A stretch of 64,000 nt of DNA from Candidatus Brachybacter algidus (GTDB lineage Bacteria > Bacteroidota > Bacteroidia > Chitinophagales > Saprospiraceae). Under the pieces are notes generated by a model. That model saw only the letters and a program-made list of their open reading frames with translations. It was not told where the DNA came from and did no database searches. Every line of letters begins with the position of its first letter. Position 1 is the stretch's first letter. The stretch covers positions 139,003 through 203,002 of the forward strand of contig JADJSK010000006.1 in the NCBI GenBank assembly GCA_016711705.1. The letters are read 5' to 3'. The translations under genes and the position numbers were made by a program. This document shows positions 54,581-63,105 of this stretch, in pieces.

Positions 54581-55621
54581 TTATAGTTTAAATCTCTCAA
54601 ATGTTTCTCCGTTAAATTTATATGCCCCGTTCTCGTGTGTTCCAAGCCATAGGTCGCCATTGTTGTCTTTGTATATGCTGAATAAAGTAATGTCTTTTGA
54701 ATTATTTTGAACAGCATAGTGTGTAATGTTCTTTCCGTCATATTTCCAAACGCCATCACGATATGTTACAAACCATAAATTATTATTATCGTCTATTACA
54801 CTTGATAGATACTCGTCCAAATTGCTTTCAATTTTTCCATCTAAACCGCCAATGCTTTTATGTCTAGTATAAAATTTATTACTTATAAATGTTGTGCTGT
54901 CGTAAACACTATAACGGAATTCTGTATTGAACCAAAAGTCACCATTTTTGTCTTCCAAAATAGAACGTACACCGTTTGCACCTTCATTGCGAAATTCTGT
55001 CACATCTTCTTCTGTAATCCATTCAAATGATTTTCCATCATATCGGCAAACTCCAACAGGGTTTGTACCAAACCAAATATTTCCTTTTTGGTCTTTATAA
55101 ATACTATAGATTTCAAATGAATTTGGAAAATTAGGTGGTTTTGGTAACGTCAATTCATAAAAATTATTACCATCAAACCGATATACTTTTTCAGATTGAT
55201 AGGCATTTCTAAACCACAAATCAGCGGATTGAAGTTTCCATTCATTGCTTTGGGTTGCTATAATTGTAGTAAATGATTGTTGGTTGAATTTGACAATTGT
55301 CGATTGAGGTGAACAACTAATGAAGTAAATATTACCTAATTTATCCTCTTTAATTTCATCAATTCTATTGTTTGGCAAACCATGTTTTGTTGTGTAATTA
55401 ATCAATGTTTTTCCATCATATCTATAAACACCTGTTTCCCAACTGCCAAACCAATAAACGTTTTTCTTGTCTTGGTAAGCAACCATTATACTGCTTCCAA
55501 GTTCCTTTACTGTGTCTCCATTTATATATTGGTTTGTGTTATTTTTCTTATCTGCTGTTTGTCCATTGCACGAAGTCAACAGAGTTAAAAGGCTAAGAAA
55601 TAAATGTATGTTTAATTTCAT
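54581..55621 (-). CDS. Lipoprotein with two-component-regulator-type propeller repeats
   Basis: About 346 residues from the ATG at 55621, which gives a lipoprotein signal (MKLNIHLFLSLLTLLTSC, lipid Cys 18). The mature part has repeats of the regulator-propeller type: GNIWFGTNPVGVCRYDGKSF, GDFWFNTEFRYSVYD, NNLWFVTYRDGVWKYDGK, GDLWLGTHENGAYKFNGE. These usually form the sensor part of hybrid two-component proteins, but no kinase follows. A free surface or periplasmic propeller is likely. The frame opens further upstream to 55741, without a signal. Confidence 0.85.
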   Translation of the reverse strand: MKLNIHLFLSLLTLLTSCNGQTADKKNNTNQYINGDTVKELGSSIMVAYQDKKNVYWFGSWETGVYRYDGKTLINYTTKHGLPNNRIDEIKEDKLGNIYFISCSPQSTIVKFNQQSFTTIIATQSNEWKLQSADLWFRNAYQSEKVYRFDGNNFYELTLPKPPNFPNSFEIYSIYKDQKGNIWFGTNPVGVCRYDGKSFEWITEEDVTEFRNEGANGVRSILEDKNGDFWFNTEFRYSVYDSTTFISNKFYTRHKSIGGLDGKIESNLDEYLSSVIDDNNNLWFVTYRDGVWKYDGKNITHYAVQNNSKDITLFSIYKDNNGDLWLGTHENGAYKFNGETFERFKL

Positions 55622-55749
55622 TTTCGGTCTTTTTAATCTTTGTAAGGTCTTCTTCGCCAAACCCTTGTGTGTGCCACGAATGGCAAACTCCTCTGTAAAA
55701 GTAGCTAAAATCAGAGAGCGTAAGGGTTTCTGAAAGGACATTTATTATC

Positions 55750-55985
55750 TAGGGAGTGAAAGTCTCGAATGTGCGGGGTAACGAGCCGAAGCACTAGCAA
55801 GCTCCATATTCAGCACTACTGGGACCATGAATCGCTTGAAGTCGCGTGGGTATATCTCCATGCTTGAATACTATCAACAAATCCGGTCAAGTTAATGAAC
55901 CGCCCTGTACGTGAACCGTAAAAAGGGTGGTGTGAGAGGCGCACCTCATCGGAGTAATTTGGTGAGGCCGTCTACTCGATTAGCA
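55750..55985 (+). ncRNA. Group II intron remnant (c)
   Basis: A 5' domain-I-like segment (GGAGTGAAAGTC, then GGTAACGAGCC) is joined to a maturase end reading TGTMNRLKSRGYISMLEYYQ, QIRSS and stop, then domain V (GAACCGCC ... GGGTGGTGTGAGAGG) and the 3' end CTACTCGATTAGC. The reverse-transcriptase part is deleted. The end lies about 10 bp from the stop of the monooxygenase gene on the other strand. Confidence 0.75.
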
Positions 55986-55994
55986 GTTCGGCTT

Positions 55995-57134
55995 TTATAT
56001 TTCAATGTTTGTAACTCTATATGAAAAATATTTGTCTATCATTTTCATTGCCACACTTGAAGGCATTGCTTTAAATGCAAAGTTTCTTAACCTTATAAGT
56101 AATGGATTTGTTATTTGTCCCATTTTACCCAATTTCAAACTTGTATTTACAATGTTTTCAGACCGAGGATATTGAAGGTTTTCATATCTGTCAAAAGCTT
56201 TTTTGGTCAATCCATATTTCTGAATTGATTTAGCTAAAATGTAAGCTCCTTCAATAGCCATACATCCACCCTGTCCTAAATTGGGTGTTGTTGGATGAGC
56301 AGCATCGCCTAGTAAGATTGCATTTCCTCTAGACCACCCTTTATGTGGTTTTCTGTCAATTAAACTGTTTTTTAAAATGACTTCGGTATTATTCATTAAG
56401 TCAGGAATAGGATGATGCCAATCTCCAAATAATCGTTTTAATTTATCCTTTGTGCCTTCAGGGCTATCGTCCTGCATATACGTTTCATTACAGGTCGCCC
56501 ACCAACCATAAACTCCGTCTTTGATTGGGACTATTCCTACTCTTTTTCCGATTCCATAAGTTTCGCTACCATATCCTATTTCAAAATTCGTTTTTACAAC
56601 TCCACGCCAAATACTGTATCCTCTAAAAATCGGTTCTCCATCATTTATGATATGTTTCCTAACTTCTGAATGTATTCCGTCTGCCCCTATAACAGCATCA
56701 AACACTCTGTTTTCTCCATTTTCAAATTGAATGGTAATTTGTCCATTATCTAAGTGAGCAATATCTTTTAAAGAGAAATCATTGTAAAGATTAGCTTCAA
56801 TATTTTTTAAAAGAATACTGTGTAAGTCTGCTCGGTGAATACAAATTACAGGGTAGTCGCTTTTAGGTTCGGACTTACTTAAAACTTTTCCTTTGCTGGT
56901 CTTTAAATAAACAGTTTTAAATTGTCCGCTATTTTGTAAGATTTCCTCTAACAAGTCTAAATCATCCATTACACAAAGAGCATTTGGGAATACGCTGATG
57001 GCTGCTCCTATTTCCCTAAAACTTTCTTTTTTCTCGAAAATATGAATTTCATAATCTTCGTTTGTCAAACTTCGGGCAAATGTTAAACCTGCAATTCCAC
57101 CTCCAATTATTGCTATTTTTTTTCTTTCTCTCAT
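55995..57134 (-). CDS. FAD-dependent monooxygenase
   Basis: About 379 residues from the ATG at 57134 (a second ATG lies two codons earlier). The class A flavin hydroxylase layout is plain: KIAIIGGGIAGLTFARSL (FAD), GRADLH-like IHRADLHSILL, DAVIGADGIHSEVRKHI (DG motif) and AILLGDAAHPTTPNLGQGG. It should hydroxylate an aromatic or other small substrate with NAD(P)H. It is close to the TetX-type group in layout, but that does not show the substrate. An attC-like site lies just upstream. Confidence 0.9.
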   Translation of the reverse strand: MRERKKIAIIGGGIAGLTFARSLTNEDYEIHIFEKKESFREIGAAISVFPNALCVMDDLDLLEEILQNSGQFKTVYLKTSKGKVLSKSEPKSDYPVICIHRADLHSILLKNIEANLYNDFSLKDIAHLDNGQITIQFENGENRVFDAVIGADGIHSEVRKHIINDGEPIFRGYSIWRGVVKTNFEIGYGSETYGIGKRVGIVPIKDGVYGWWATCNETYMQDDSPEGTKDKLKRLFGDWHHPIPDLMNNTEVILKNSLIDRKPHKGWSRGNAILLGDAAHPTTPNLGQGGCMAIEGAYILAKSIQKYGLTKKAFDRYENLQYPRSENIVNTSLKLGKMGQITNPLLIRLRNFAFKAMPSSVAMKMIDKYFSYRVTNIEI

Positions 57135-57172
57135 TATCATTTGTTTACGTAATGTCTTCTTTTGAGCTGACT

Positions 57173-57238
57173 GCTAACGTTTTGGCGGTATGTGGCGGCT
57201 TCGGCGTTAGCCGAGCTGACATCATACCGCATGTTACC
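57173..57238. other. attC-like nested hairpin
   Basis: An imperfect dyad runs from GCTAAC to GTTACC. Arms GCGGTATG (57185-57192) and CATACCGC (57223-57230) pair, an inner hairpin CGGCT/AGCCG lies at 57196-57213, and the outer TAAC/GTTA also pairs. This is the R-L-loop-L-R plan of integron attC sites, but the outer 7-mers do not match RYYYAAC/GTTRRRY fully. It lies 15 bp past a gene stop (57253). Confidence 0.5.
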
Positions 57239-57252
57239 ACTCGTTAATTCAT

Positions 57253-58404
57253 TCATTTTGTTTCTATATCATATCTGAATCCAAGTTCCTTTCTGATAGG
57301 TCTGAGAGGAAATTCGGGATAAATTAGAGCTTCAAATTCCAAATCCTTCTCCCAAGGCTCATATTTATAAGTCCAAAAAATATCAAAGTATCTTTCTTTA
57401 CTATTGTAATAACATATCATTCCTATCCCTTTTTCTAACTGCTGATCGTACATATGGATTTTAGTAAAATTTTGTAAACCATTTTGAGCTTTATCTTTTT
57501 TTTCGAATAATAGAGGTATGAATACAAAACCACATTTCGATTCAGAACTTACCATTCTATAGGGAATATCGAATTCTTGCTTTCTACATTTGTCCAGAGC
57601 ATAATTAAACCTTTCTTTAAACGACTTCAAGTCTAATCTGTGTAATTTCGCCAATTCTTTTATTATAAAATAGTATTCAGTTCGTTCTGAGTTTACAATT
57701 ATTTTATTTTTAAAATATTTGACAATGTCAGAAATATCAAAAGCACTTAAATCTACTGTTAAATTGATTTCTAATTTGTCAATCTCATTATTAAGTATAA
57801 AATTATTATGGTCTGTTAAATAATGCTTTAAGACATAGTTCTCAGTTCTATAATTTATACCAAGTTTATTGTTTACTATTAATTTTTCACGAAATTGTAA
57901 GTAATCTAAAATTTCATAAGGAGTTATAAGTATATTACAAATCAGGTTGTAATCTTCAATGTGCAATAAGTGGATACAGCCAACTTGAGAACTTAAATAG
58001 CATTTCTTATCTCTTAATTTTTGGTTGAAACTTATTCCTGGATTGTAAACAATCAGTTTTAATGGAACATTTATTTTAGCTTTTGCTATATCATGTATTA
58101 CTCCTTTTTCGTTTGTAATTAAGATTTCATCATATTTATTTATATATGAAAGCGTATTCTTAATTTGCTGAACTGCTTTTTTTTCTATTTTGCTTTTGAA
58201 CCAGTTTTCAATATTTTTTTCTACTTCAGAGTTTCTTTCCTTAATTTGAAATATAAGAAAAAAATCATCTATCCATATGACATTATCTGCAAATTCCAAT
58301 TCTTGTCCATTTGAGTGATCAATGAATTTGTTTTGACCAAATGTGAATTCTTCGAAAAAATAGTTGTTATTGAGTTCTATTATCTTCCGTTCTGTACTTT
58401 CCAT
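57253..58404 (-). CDS. Uncharacterised protein, possible PD-(D/E)XK nuclease
   Basis: A 383-residue soluble protein with no signal. Near residues 30-60 LEFADNVIWIDDFFLIFQIKER resembles the core of a PD-(D/E)XK fold: Asp, a strand, then QIK followed by basic residues. A helix with WFKSKIEKKAVQQIKNTL follows. The remaining 300 residues match nothing I know. Lys-rich and very low G+C. It starts just after the second 102-bp repeat and ends next to the attC-like site, so it is a cassette-like unit. A defence or restriction function is a guess. Confidence 0.5.
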   Translation of the reverse strand: MESTERKIIELNNNYFFEEFTFGQNKFIDHSNGQELEFADNVIWIDDFFLIFQIKERNSEVEKNIENWFKSKIEKKAVQQIKNTLSYINKYDEILITNEKGVIHDIAKAKINVPLKLIVYNPGISFNQKLRDKKCYLSSQVGCIHLLHIEDYNLICNILITPYEILDYLQFREKLIVNNKLGINYRTENYVLKHYLTDHNNFILNNEIDKLEINLTVDLSAFDISDIVKYFKNKIIVNSERTEYYFIIKELAKLHRLDLKSFKERFNYALDKCRKQEFDIPYRMVSSESKCGFVFIPLLFEKKDKAQNGLQNFTKIHMYDQQLEKGIGMICYYNSKERYFDIFWTYKYEPWEKDLEFEALIYPEFPLRPIRKELGFRYDIETK

Positions 58405-58445
58405 ATTTTAATGAGTGGTAACTTATTTATATGCGACACAAAATA

Positions 58446-58547
58446 GCGCATATCCACCCAATTCCACCAGCTTTGCGCAATTCATGTGTTGTAACTTCTC
58501 CAAAGATATTGATTTTAAAAAGAACGCATTTCATATTTATTGAAATC
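58446..58547. repeat. 102-bp direct repeat, copy 2
   Basis: See copy 1 at 54209. It starts GCGCATATCCACCC and ends TATTGAAATC. On the minus strand TATCTTTG lies about 95 bp upstream of the putative-nuclease gene. Confidence 0.85.
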
Positions 58548-58660
58548 GTGTGTATTACAAATTGCACAAAGCCCAAAAAGAAAAAACTTAGCACATTAAG
58601 ATTCCTCGCTTCGCTCGGAAAGACATTATTTCAATGGGATGGGGGTAGAAGGATTCTGTC

Positions 58661-58682
58661 ATTCCTACCGAAAGTAGGAATC
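58661..58682. repeat. Short palindrome
   Basis: ATTCCTAC and GTAGGAAT flank a 5-base loop, in a stretch of apparently decayed intergenic DNA. No function is assigned. Confidence 0.5.
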
Positions 58683-58756
58683 TAATCCAGATCAATCAAT
58701 TTTCAAAAGACAGGATCTTGCTATCGATAAGGGTAAATTAACAGCACTTACATAAA

Positions 58757-58784
58757 ACACAAAAGCTGAAGTTTGCACTTCAGC
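58757..58784 (-). terminator. Terminator of the VapBC-type operon
   Basis: A perfect 8-bp stem (GCTGAAGT with ACTTCAGC) closes a 4-base loop. On the minus strand TTTTG follows. It lies 15 bp beyond the toxin stop. Confidence 0.75.
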
Positions 58785-58798
58785 CCTGCTGTGATGTA

Positions 58799-59200
58799 TC
58801 AGAGTATTGTCCAATCTTCGATAACAATTCCGTCAAGTCGGTCAAAATCGCTAACATTTTTTGTTACTAAAATCAAGTCATTGAAAATGGCTGTTGAACC
58901 AATAAGTAAATCAAAATCGTCTAACATTTTGCCTTTGGTTTTCAATCGAGCCTTTTCGGTTGAGTAGATGTCAAGAGCCGGGAAAATAGGAAGAATGAAA
59001 ATCTTTGCCTGAAATATTTCGAGAACTTTTTGGTTTTTTTCTTTGTGTGTGCTCTTTGCAATTCCGTACTTTAGTTCAGCTATTGTTATTTCAGAAACAC
59101 AGCAATTTTCAAAACCAACCTCGTCAATTTTTTCTGTGTGATTGAATTTGCCATTGAAGAAATATGCACAAATGTTGGTGTCTAAAAGATACTTTTTCAC
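58799..59200 (-). CDS. vapC: VapC-type PIN-domain toxin
   Basis: A 133-residue PIN-domain RNase. The four acidic positions are seen: KYLLDTNICAYFF (Asp), SEITIAELKYGIAKS (Glu), DDFDLLIGSTAIFND (Asp pair) and LVTKNVSDFDRLDG (last Asp). VapC toxins cleave tRNA or rRNA. The upstream gene overlaps it by 4 bases (59197-59200), and the pair ends at a terminator. Length is normal. Confidence 0.92.
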   Translation of the reverse strand: MKKYLLDTNICAYFFNGKFNHTEKIDEVGFENCCVSEITIAELKYGIAKSTHKEKNQKVLEIFQAKIFILPIFPALDIYSTEKARLKTKGKMLDDFDLLIGSTAIFNDLILVTKNVSDFDRLDGIVIEDWTIL

Positions 59201-59442
59201 AAGTCAATGGATTGACGGGTGATTTTTCTGTCTTTCTTTAACTCATCTACAAAATCGTCTGCCGATTGGTTAAGTTCCCAAGCTCCAAACAAAGACTTCC
59301 AGGAGTTATCTTTAGACTTTTTCTCAGTTTTCAATGACTTTGAAAGCCTTGCAATAAGTTCCAATTTATTGTTGGGACTAAGGCTTTTCAGCAACGTATA
59401 GTAGCTATCAACCAAGTTTATATTTGTATCTGCTGCTTTCAT
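59197..59442 (-). CDS. Antitoxin partner of VapC
   Basis: About 81 residues from the ATG at 59442 (the frame opens further up to 59493). The sequence, with NNKLELIARLSKSLKTEKK and a C-terminal Trp/Asp-containing DNSWKSLFGAWELNQSADDF, suits an antitoxin that both represses its operon and wraps the toxin with its C-terminus. This family (DUF-type antitoxin of PIN systems) is common in Bacteroidota and cyanobacteria. Its stop overlaps the vapC start. Confidence 0.8.
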   Translation of the reverse strand: MKAADTNINLVDSYYTLLKSLSPNNKLELIARLSKSLKTEKKSKDNSWKSLFGAWELNQSADDFVDELKKDRKITRQSIDL

Positions 59443-59483
59443 CTTTTTACTGTTTAAACTAAAAGACAAAGATACAAAAAATA

Positions 59484-59699
59484 TCAAACGCACTGAGGCC
59501 TACTCCTTTTGAGTTTTTCAGCTTCCACTTTTAGTTCTGCAAATGTCGATTGTATGTCGGTCAACCGGTGTCGGTGTGCGCGTTTAGTTTTCAAGTCTTC
59601 ATGATAAAATTGAAATACTTTACCATTTGGAAAGTAACTTTCAATTTCCTCAATTGAAGTTTTAATGTCGAAAAGGTATGCGAAAATATAACTATCCAT
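59484..59699 (-). pseudogene. Truncated HepT-like toxin
   Basis: A 71-residue frame. The first 40 residues (YIFAYLFDIKTSIEEIESYF then VFQFYHEDLKTKRA) match the N-terminus of HepT/DUF86 toxins, but the part with the RX4-6H catalytic motif is gone; from residue 41 the sequence (HRHRLTDIQSTFAELKVEAE) does not fit and ends at residue 71. It starts inside the end of the nucleotidyltransferase gene. A deleted or recombined HepT is likely. Confidence 0.6.
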
Positions 59700-59990
59700 A
59701 AATCAATTGCATATCTTTTTCAACAGCTTTTTTGAAATATGGATTCTTTATTGCTTTTTTCTCTAATAAGTCTACAGATCTTTTTAAAGTATCTTCGAGA
59801 GAAAACTTTAGATCAAAATAGTTATCAGCATAGTCCAGAATTTGACATCACGGAAATCGACAATCAAATCAATATCACTTTGATCATTAAATTTGTCTGT
59901 TAAAATAGAACCAAAAGCATAAAGGCTTTTCACCTTGTGTGATTTACAAAGCGCATTAATAAATTCAATATTTTGACTAATCAGATTCAT
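59692..59990 (-). pseudogene. MntA-type nucleotidyltransferase antitoxin with a frameshift
   Basis: The first half (ATG at 59990) reads SHKVKSLYAFGSILTDKFND then SDIDLIVDF, the GSx9SDxDL signature of minimal nucleotidyltransferases. The frame then breaks near 59848, and the next part, in another frame, reads DYADNYFDLKFSLEDTLKRS and goes on to KDMQLIYG and a stop at 59692. The total length (299 nt) is one base short of a 99-residue gene, so one base has been lost. The pair was a HepT-MntA module. Confidence 0.8.
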
Positions 59991-60156
59991 AATGGTTCAA
60001 ATATACAAAAATCGTTTTATTGGTACGATATGCTCGCGGCATTCCTCACAACTTATTTTTATGCGATACAAACAATAACTTTTGCCGCTTTTAGCCCTTC
60101 TTTTCTTCAGTGTAGTTGTCTATCCATACTGTTTTGATGCATAGTGCCGTTTTCTA

Positions 60157-63105
60157 TCACATCATCCCATTCATAAACGTCTCTACAAAGTCCATTAAAC
60201 GCTTCAGTATCCTGTCACCTAATTTCTTTCGATGTAGCACACTTGGTTTGTCTCCATCTATGAGCTCCAGGACTTCGTCTCTCAGTGGTTGCCTTTCTGC
60301 AAATAAATAGTTCTCAATTAATTTTTCTGTTTTTCCGGCCGAGAGATTTTCTTCTGTAACTAATTTTGAAAAGGCCTCCTCCTGCTCTTTGTTCCAGTAT
60401 TTATCAAATGCTTCCGGAACTTCATCCGGGTTTTCTATCACCGGCAGATTCTCTAATATAAATTTCTCTATCAATTCCCGCTTACTACGCAGGGTCGTTT
60501 CATTGCTAAGTAAGTTGAATATTTCCTGTTCTGCCTTTGAAGTATCCTTTTGTTTCTGTGATTTTAATTTGATCAATAGCTGGATGATATAGGATACATT
60601 TATTTCATCCCGATGGATCAATTCCAACTCAAAATCCACATCTTCTAAAATAGAAACTTTCTCCTTTTCATGCCCACTCTTTACCTTATCGTATAGGTCC
60701 AGATACTTGCTTTTATAATCTTCAAACTGCTGTTCTGTCATTTCCAGGTCTTCCCATTTGAAATCTGAGAAGGATGCTAGAATATTTTTTATCCTCATTA
60801 GATCCCGGAATGCCTTTATGAATGCCAACTCGTCATCTTCGCTGACCAACTCATCCACACTTTCCAACGTAGGAGTTAATGCAATCAAATGGTCAAATGC
60901 TTCATCAAACTTGACCGCGTAATCTTCATAAGGTTTCATGATGATGACCTCGATCGCTTCCTTATTGCTAAACAATGTAATGGCTTCGTCAGTCCTACTT
61001 TTAAGATTCCGGAAAGCAACAATATTACCCTGGCTTTTTTGTTCGTTCAATATCCTGTTCGTCCTGCTGAATGCCTGAATTAGTCCATGATACCGCAGAT
61101 TTTTGTCCACATACATCGTATTTAATGTCGGGCTGTCAAAACCAGTGAGGAACATATTGACCACCAACAAAATATCGATCTTGCGTTCTTTTACTTTTTT
61201 TGAAACATCATTGAAATAATTGTAAAAACTCTGACTGTCCCTGGTCGTAAAATTGTCCCCAAATAGTTTGTTGTAATCGCCGATAAACTCCTCCAACTTT
61301 TCCCTGCTGTGAAGATTTATTTTATACCCTGCCGGAGGTTCTGCAGCCATTTCCAAATCAACCTGATCAAAATCCTGATCAGCGTTTAATATTCCGTTGG
61401 CATCTGCATCGTCTTCATTCACGCCATAACTGAAGATCGTCGCAATGTTCAGATTGTGTAAACCTTCTTCTTTTTTCCTTTTAAACAGGTCAACATACTT
61501 GATGAGCGTAGCCACATTGTTGATGCAAAACATTGCCGTAAAATCCCGATTGTGGGTCTTTCGGCTGTGATGCGCAATGATATAATCCGTTATTTTCTCC
61601 AATCGGACACCGTCTTCCATCAATTCTTTTGTATCAATGTCTTCTACCTCAATGTCGATATTGGAGGCGAACGGTCGTTCGTCTTTCCATTTATATCTGC
61701 CAACATACTCTACGGAAAACTTTAAAACATTTTCATCTTTGATGGCATCGGTAATGACATATTTATGCAAACAATCCTCAAACAAATCTTTTGTGGTCCG
61801 CTTGCCGTGTTCATTTTTGGCGGCATTGTCTGCGAAAATAGGCGTTCCCGTAAATCCGAACATTTGGGCATTGCTAAAAAACTCTTTTATCCGTTTGTGT
61901 GTGTCCCCAAACTGACTCCTGTGACATTCGTCAAAGATGAAAATAATGCGTTTGTCCTTCAGCTCAGACATTTTCGACTCATATTTGAGTTTGCTGATGG
62001 CAGTATTGAGCTTTTGAATAGTTGTTACGATGAGGTTTGAATTTTTTGATTCCCCTTTTTTGTCCACATAGGTTCCTGTGAACTGTTTTACCAGATTTTG
62101 CGTATTGTCAGAACCGTCGATACTACCTTCCTGAAAACTGTTAAATTCCTTTATCGTTTGATTATCCAGATCTTTTCTATCCACTACAAATACTACTTTG
62201 TGCACTTGCGGCAAAGCCATGAGGATCTGACTGGCTTTAAAACTGGTCAGCGTCTTGCCCGAACCGGTGGTATGCCATATATAACCGTTCTTGGGTTGAG
62301 TAGCAAGGCCTTGCGACTTAACCCTTTCTATCAATGCCTCCACTGCATAGAACTGATAAGGACGGAGCACCATTGGGATCTTGTAGGTTTCATTGAGTAC
62401 GACGTATTTGCAGATCATCTTGCTGAGATGGCAAGGCTCTAAAAATGCATCTGTAAAACCGTTCAAAATATTGGAAAGCCTTTTGTTTTCAATATCTGTC
62501 CAATAAAAAGTCTGTTTGAAACTTTGGTTTCTATTGTTGGCATAATACTTAGTGTTTACGCCATTGCTGATGATAAAGATCTGTACATACTGGAATAGGG
62601 CAGCATTGGAGCTAAAGGAATGTCTCTGATAGCGATTGACCTGATTGAATGCTTCCTTCAGTTCCAGCCCTCTGCGCTTGAGTTCTATTTGCACCAATGG
62701 CAGACCGTTGATGAGGATCGTGACATCATAACGGTTTTTATATTTTCCTTCCTGGCTTACCTGATTCGTTACCTGATATTGATTCTGGCACCAATGTTCG
62801 ATATTCAGGAATTCAAAATAAAGATTGTCTCCATTATCCCTTAAAATATGCTGCTTTTGTCTCAAGGTCTTGCCTTTTTCGAAAACAGAACCTTTGTTTA
62901 AAATATTCAATACCCTTTCAAATTCTGTTACTGAAAATTGTTCTTCTCCGGTTCTTTTTAAGGCAGATTGATTGTGTTTTTCTAATTGCCTTTTAAGGTT
63001 AAATAATAGGTCGACTTCACCATCGATTTGCACATAGGTATATCCTAATTTTTGCAATTGCACGATGAGCTGTTCCTCTAATATTTGTTCGGATTGTTTA
63101 GCCAT
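60157..63105 (-). CDS. hsdR: Type I restriction enzyme, R subunit (HsdR)
   Basis: A 982-residue protein. N-terminal nuclease core with VQIELKRRGLELKEAF (PD-(D/E)XK Glu and Lys), then helicase motifs: YIWHTTGSGKTLTSFK (Walker A), IIFIFDECHRSQFGD (DEAD-type) and QAFSRTNRILNE (motif VI). A helical C-terminus binds the methylase core. It translocates and cuts unmodified DNA. It starts 8 bp inside the RAYT gene. The methylase gene hsdM is not in the window; hsdS is partly visible. Confidence 0.95.
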   Translation of the reverse strand: MAKQSEQILEEQLIVQLQKLGYTYVQIDGEVDLLFNLKRQLEKHNQSALKRTGEEQFSVTEFERVLNILNKGSVFEKGKTLRQKQHILRDNGDNLYFEFLNIEHWCQNQYQVTNQVSQEGKYKNRYDVTILINGLPLVQIELKRRGLELKEAFNQVNRYQRHSFSSNAALFQYVQIFIISNGVNTKYYANNRNQSFKQTFYWTDIENKRLSNILNGFTDAFLEPCHLSKMICKYVVLNETYKIPMVLRPYQFYAVEALIERVKSQGLATQPKNGYIWHTTGSGKTLTSFKASQILMALPQVHKVVFVVDRKDLDNQTIKEFNSFQEGSIDGSDNTQNLVKQFTGTYVDKKGESKNSNLIVTTIQKLNTAISKLKYESKMSELKDKRIIFIFDECHRSQFGDTHKRIKEFFSNAQMFGFTGTPIFADNAAKNEHGKRTTKDLFEDCLHKYVITDAIKDENVLKFSVEYVGRYKWKDERPFASNIDIEVEDIDTKELMEDGVRLEKITDYIIAHHSRKTHNRDFTAMFCINNVATLIKYVDLFKRKKEEGLHNLNIATIFSYGVNEDDADANGILNADQDFDQVDLEMAAEPPAGYKINLHSREKLEEFIGDYNKLFGDNFTTRDSQSFYNYFNDVSKKVKERKIDILLVVNMFLTGFDSPTLNTMYVDKNLRYHGLIQAFSRTNRILNEQKSQGNIVAFRNLKSRTDEAITLFSNKEAIEVIIMKPYEDYAVKFDEAFDHLIALTPTLESVDELVSEDDELAFIKAFRDLMRIKNILASFSDFKWEDLEMTEQQFEDYKSKYLDLYDKVKSGHEKEKVSILEDVDFELELIHRDEINVSYIIQLLIKLKSQKQKDTSKAEQEIFNLLSNETTLRSKRELIEKFILENLPVIENPDEVPEAFDKYWNKEQEEAFSKLVTEENLSAGKTEKLIENYLFAERQPLRDEVLELIDGDKPSVLHRKKLGDRILKRLMDFVETFMNGMM

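Noticed and set aside
55382..55733. Plus-strand frames opposite the propeller lipoprotein
   Set aside because: They overlap its signal-peptide region on the other strand, and hydrophobicity comes from that segment.
58431..58685. Small plus-strand frame
   Set aside because: It is read through the 102-bp repeat and a small palindrome, with no recognisable domain.
60116..62844. Plus-strand frames inside hsdR
   Set aside because: They are shadows of the long HsdR frame with its clear helicase motifs.
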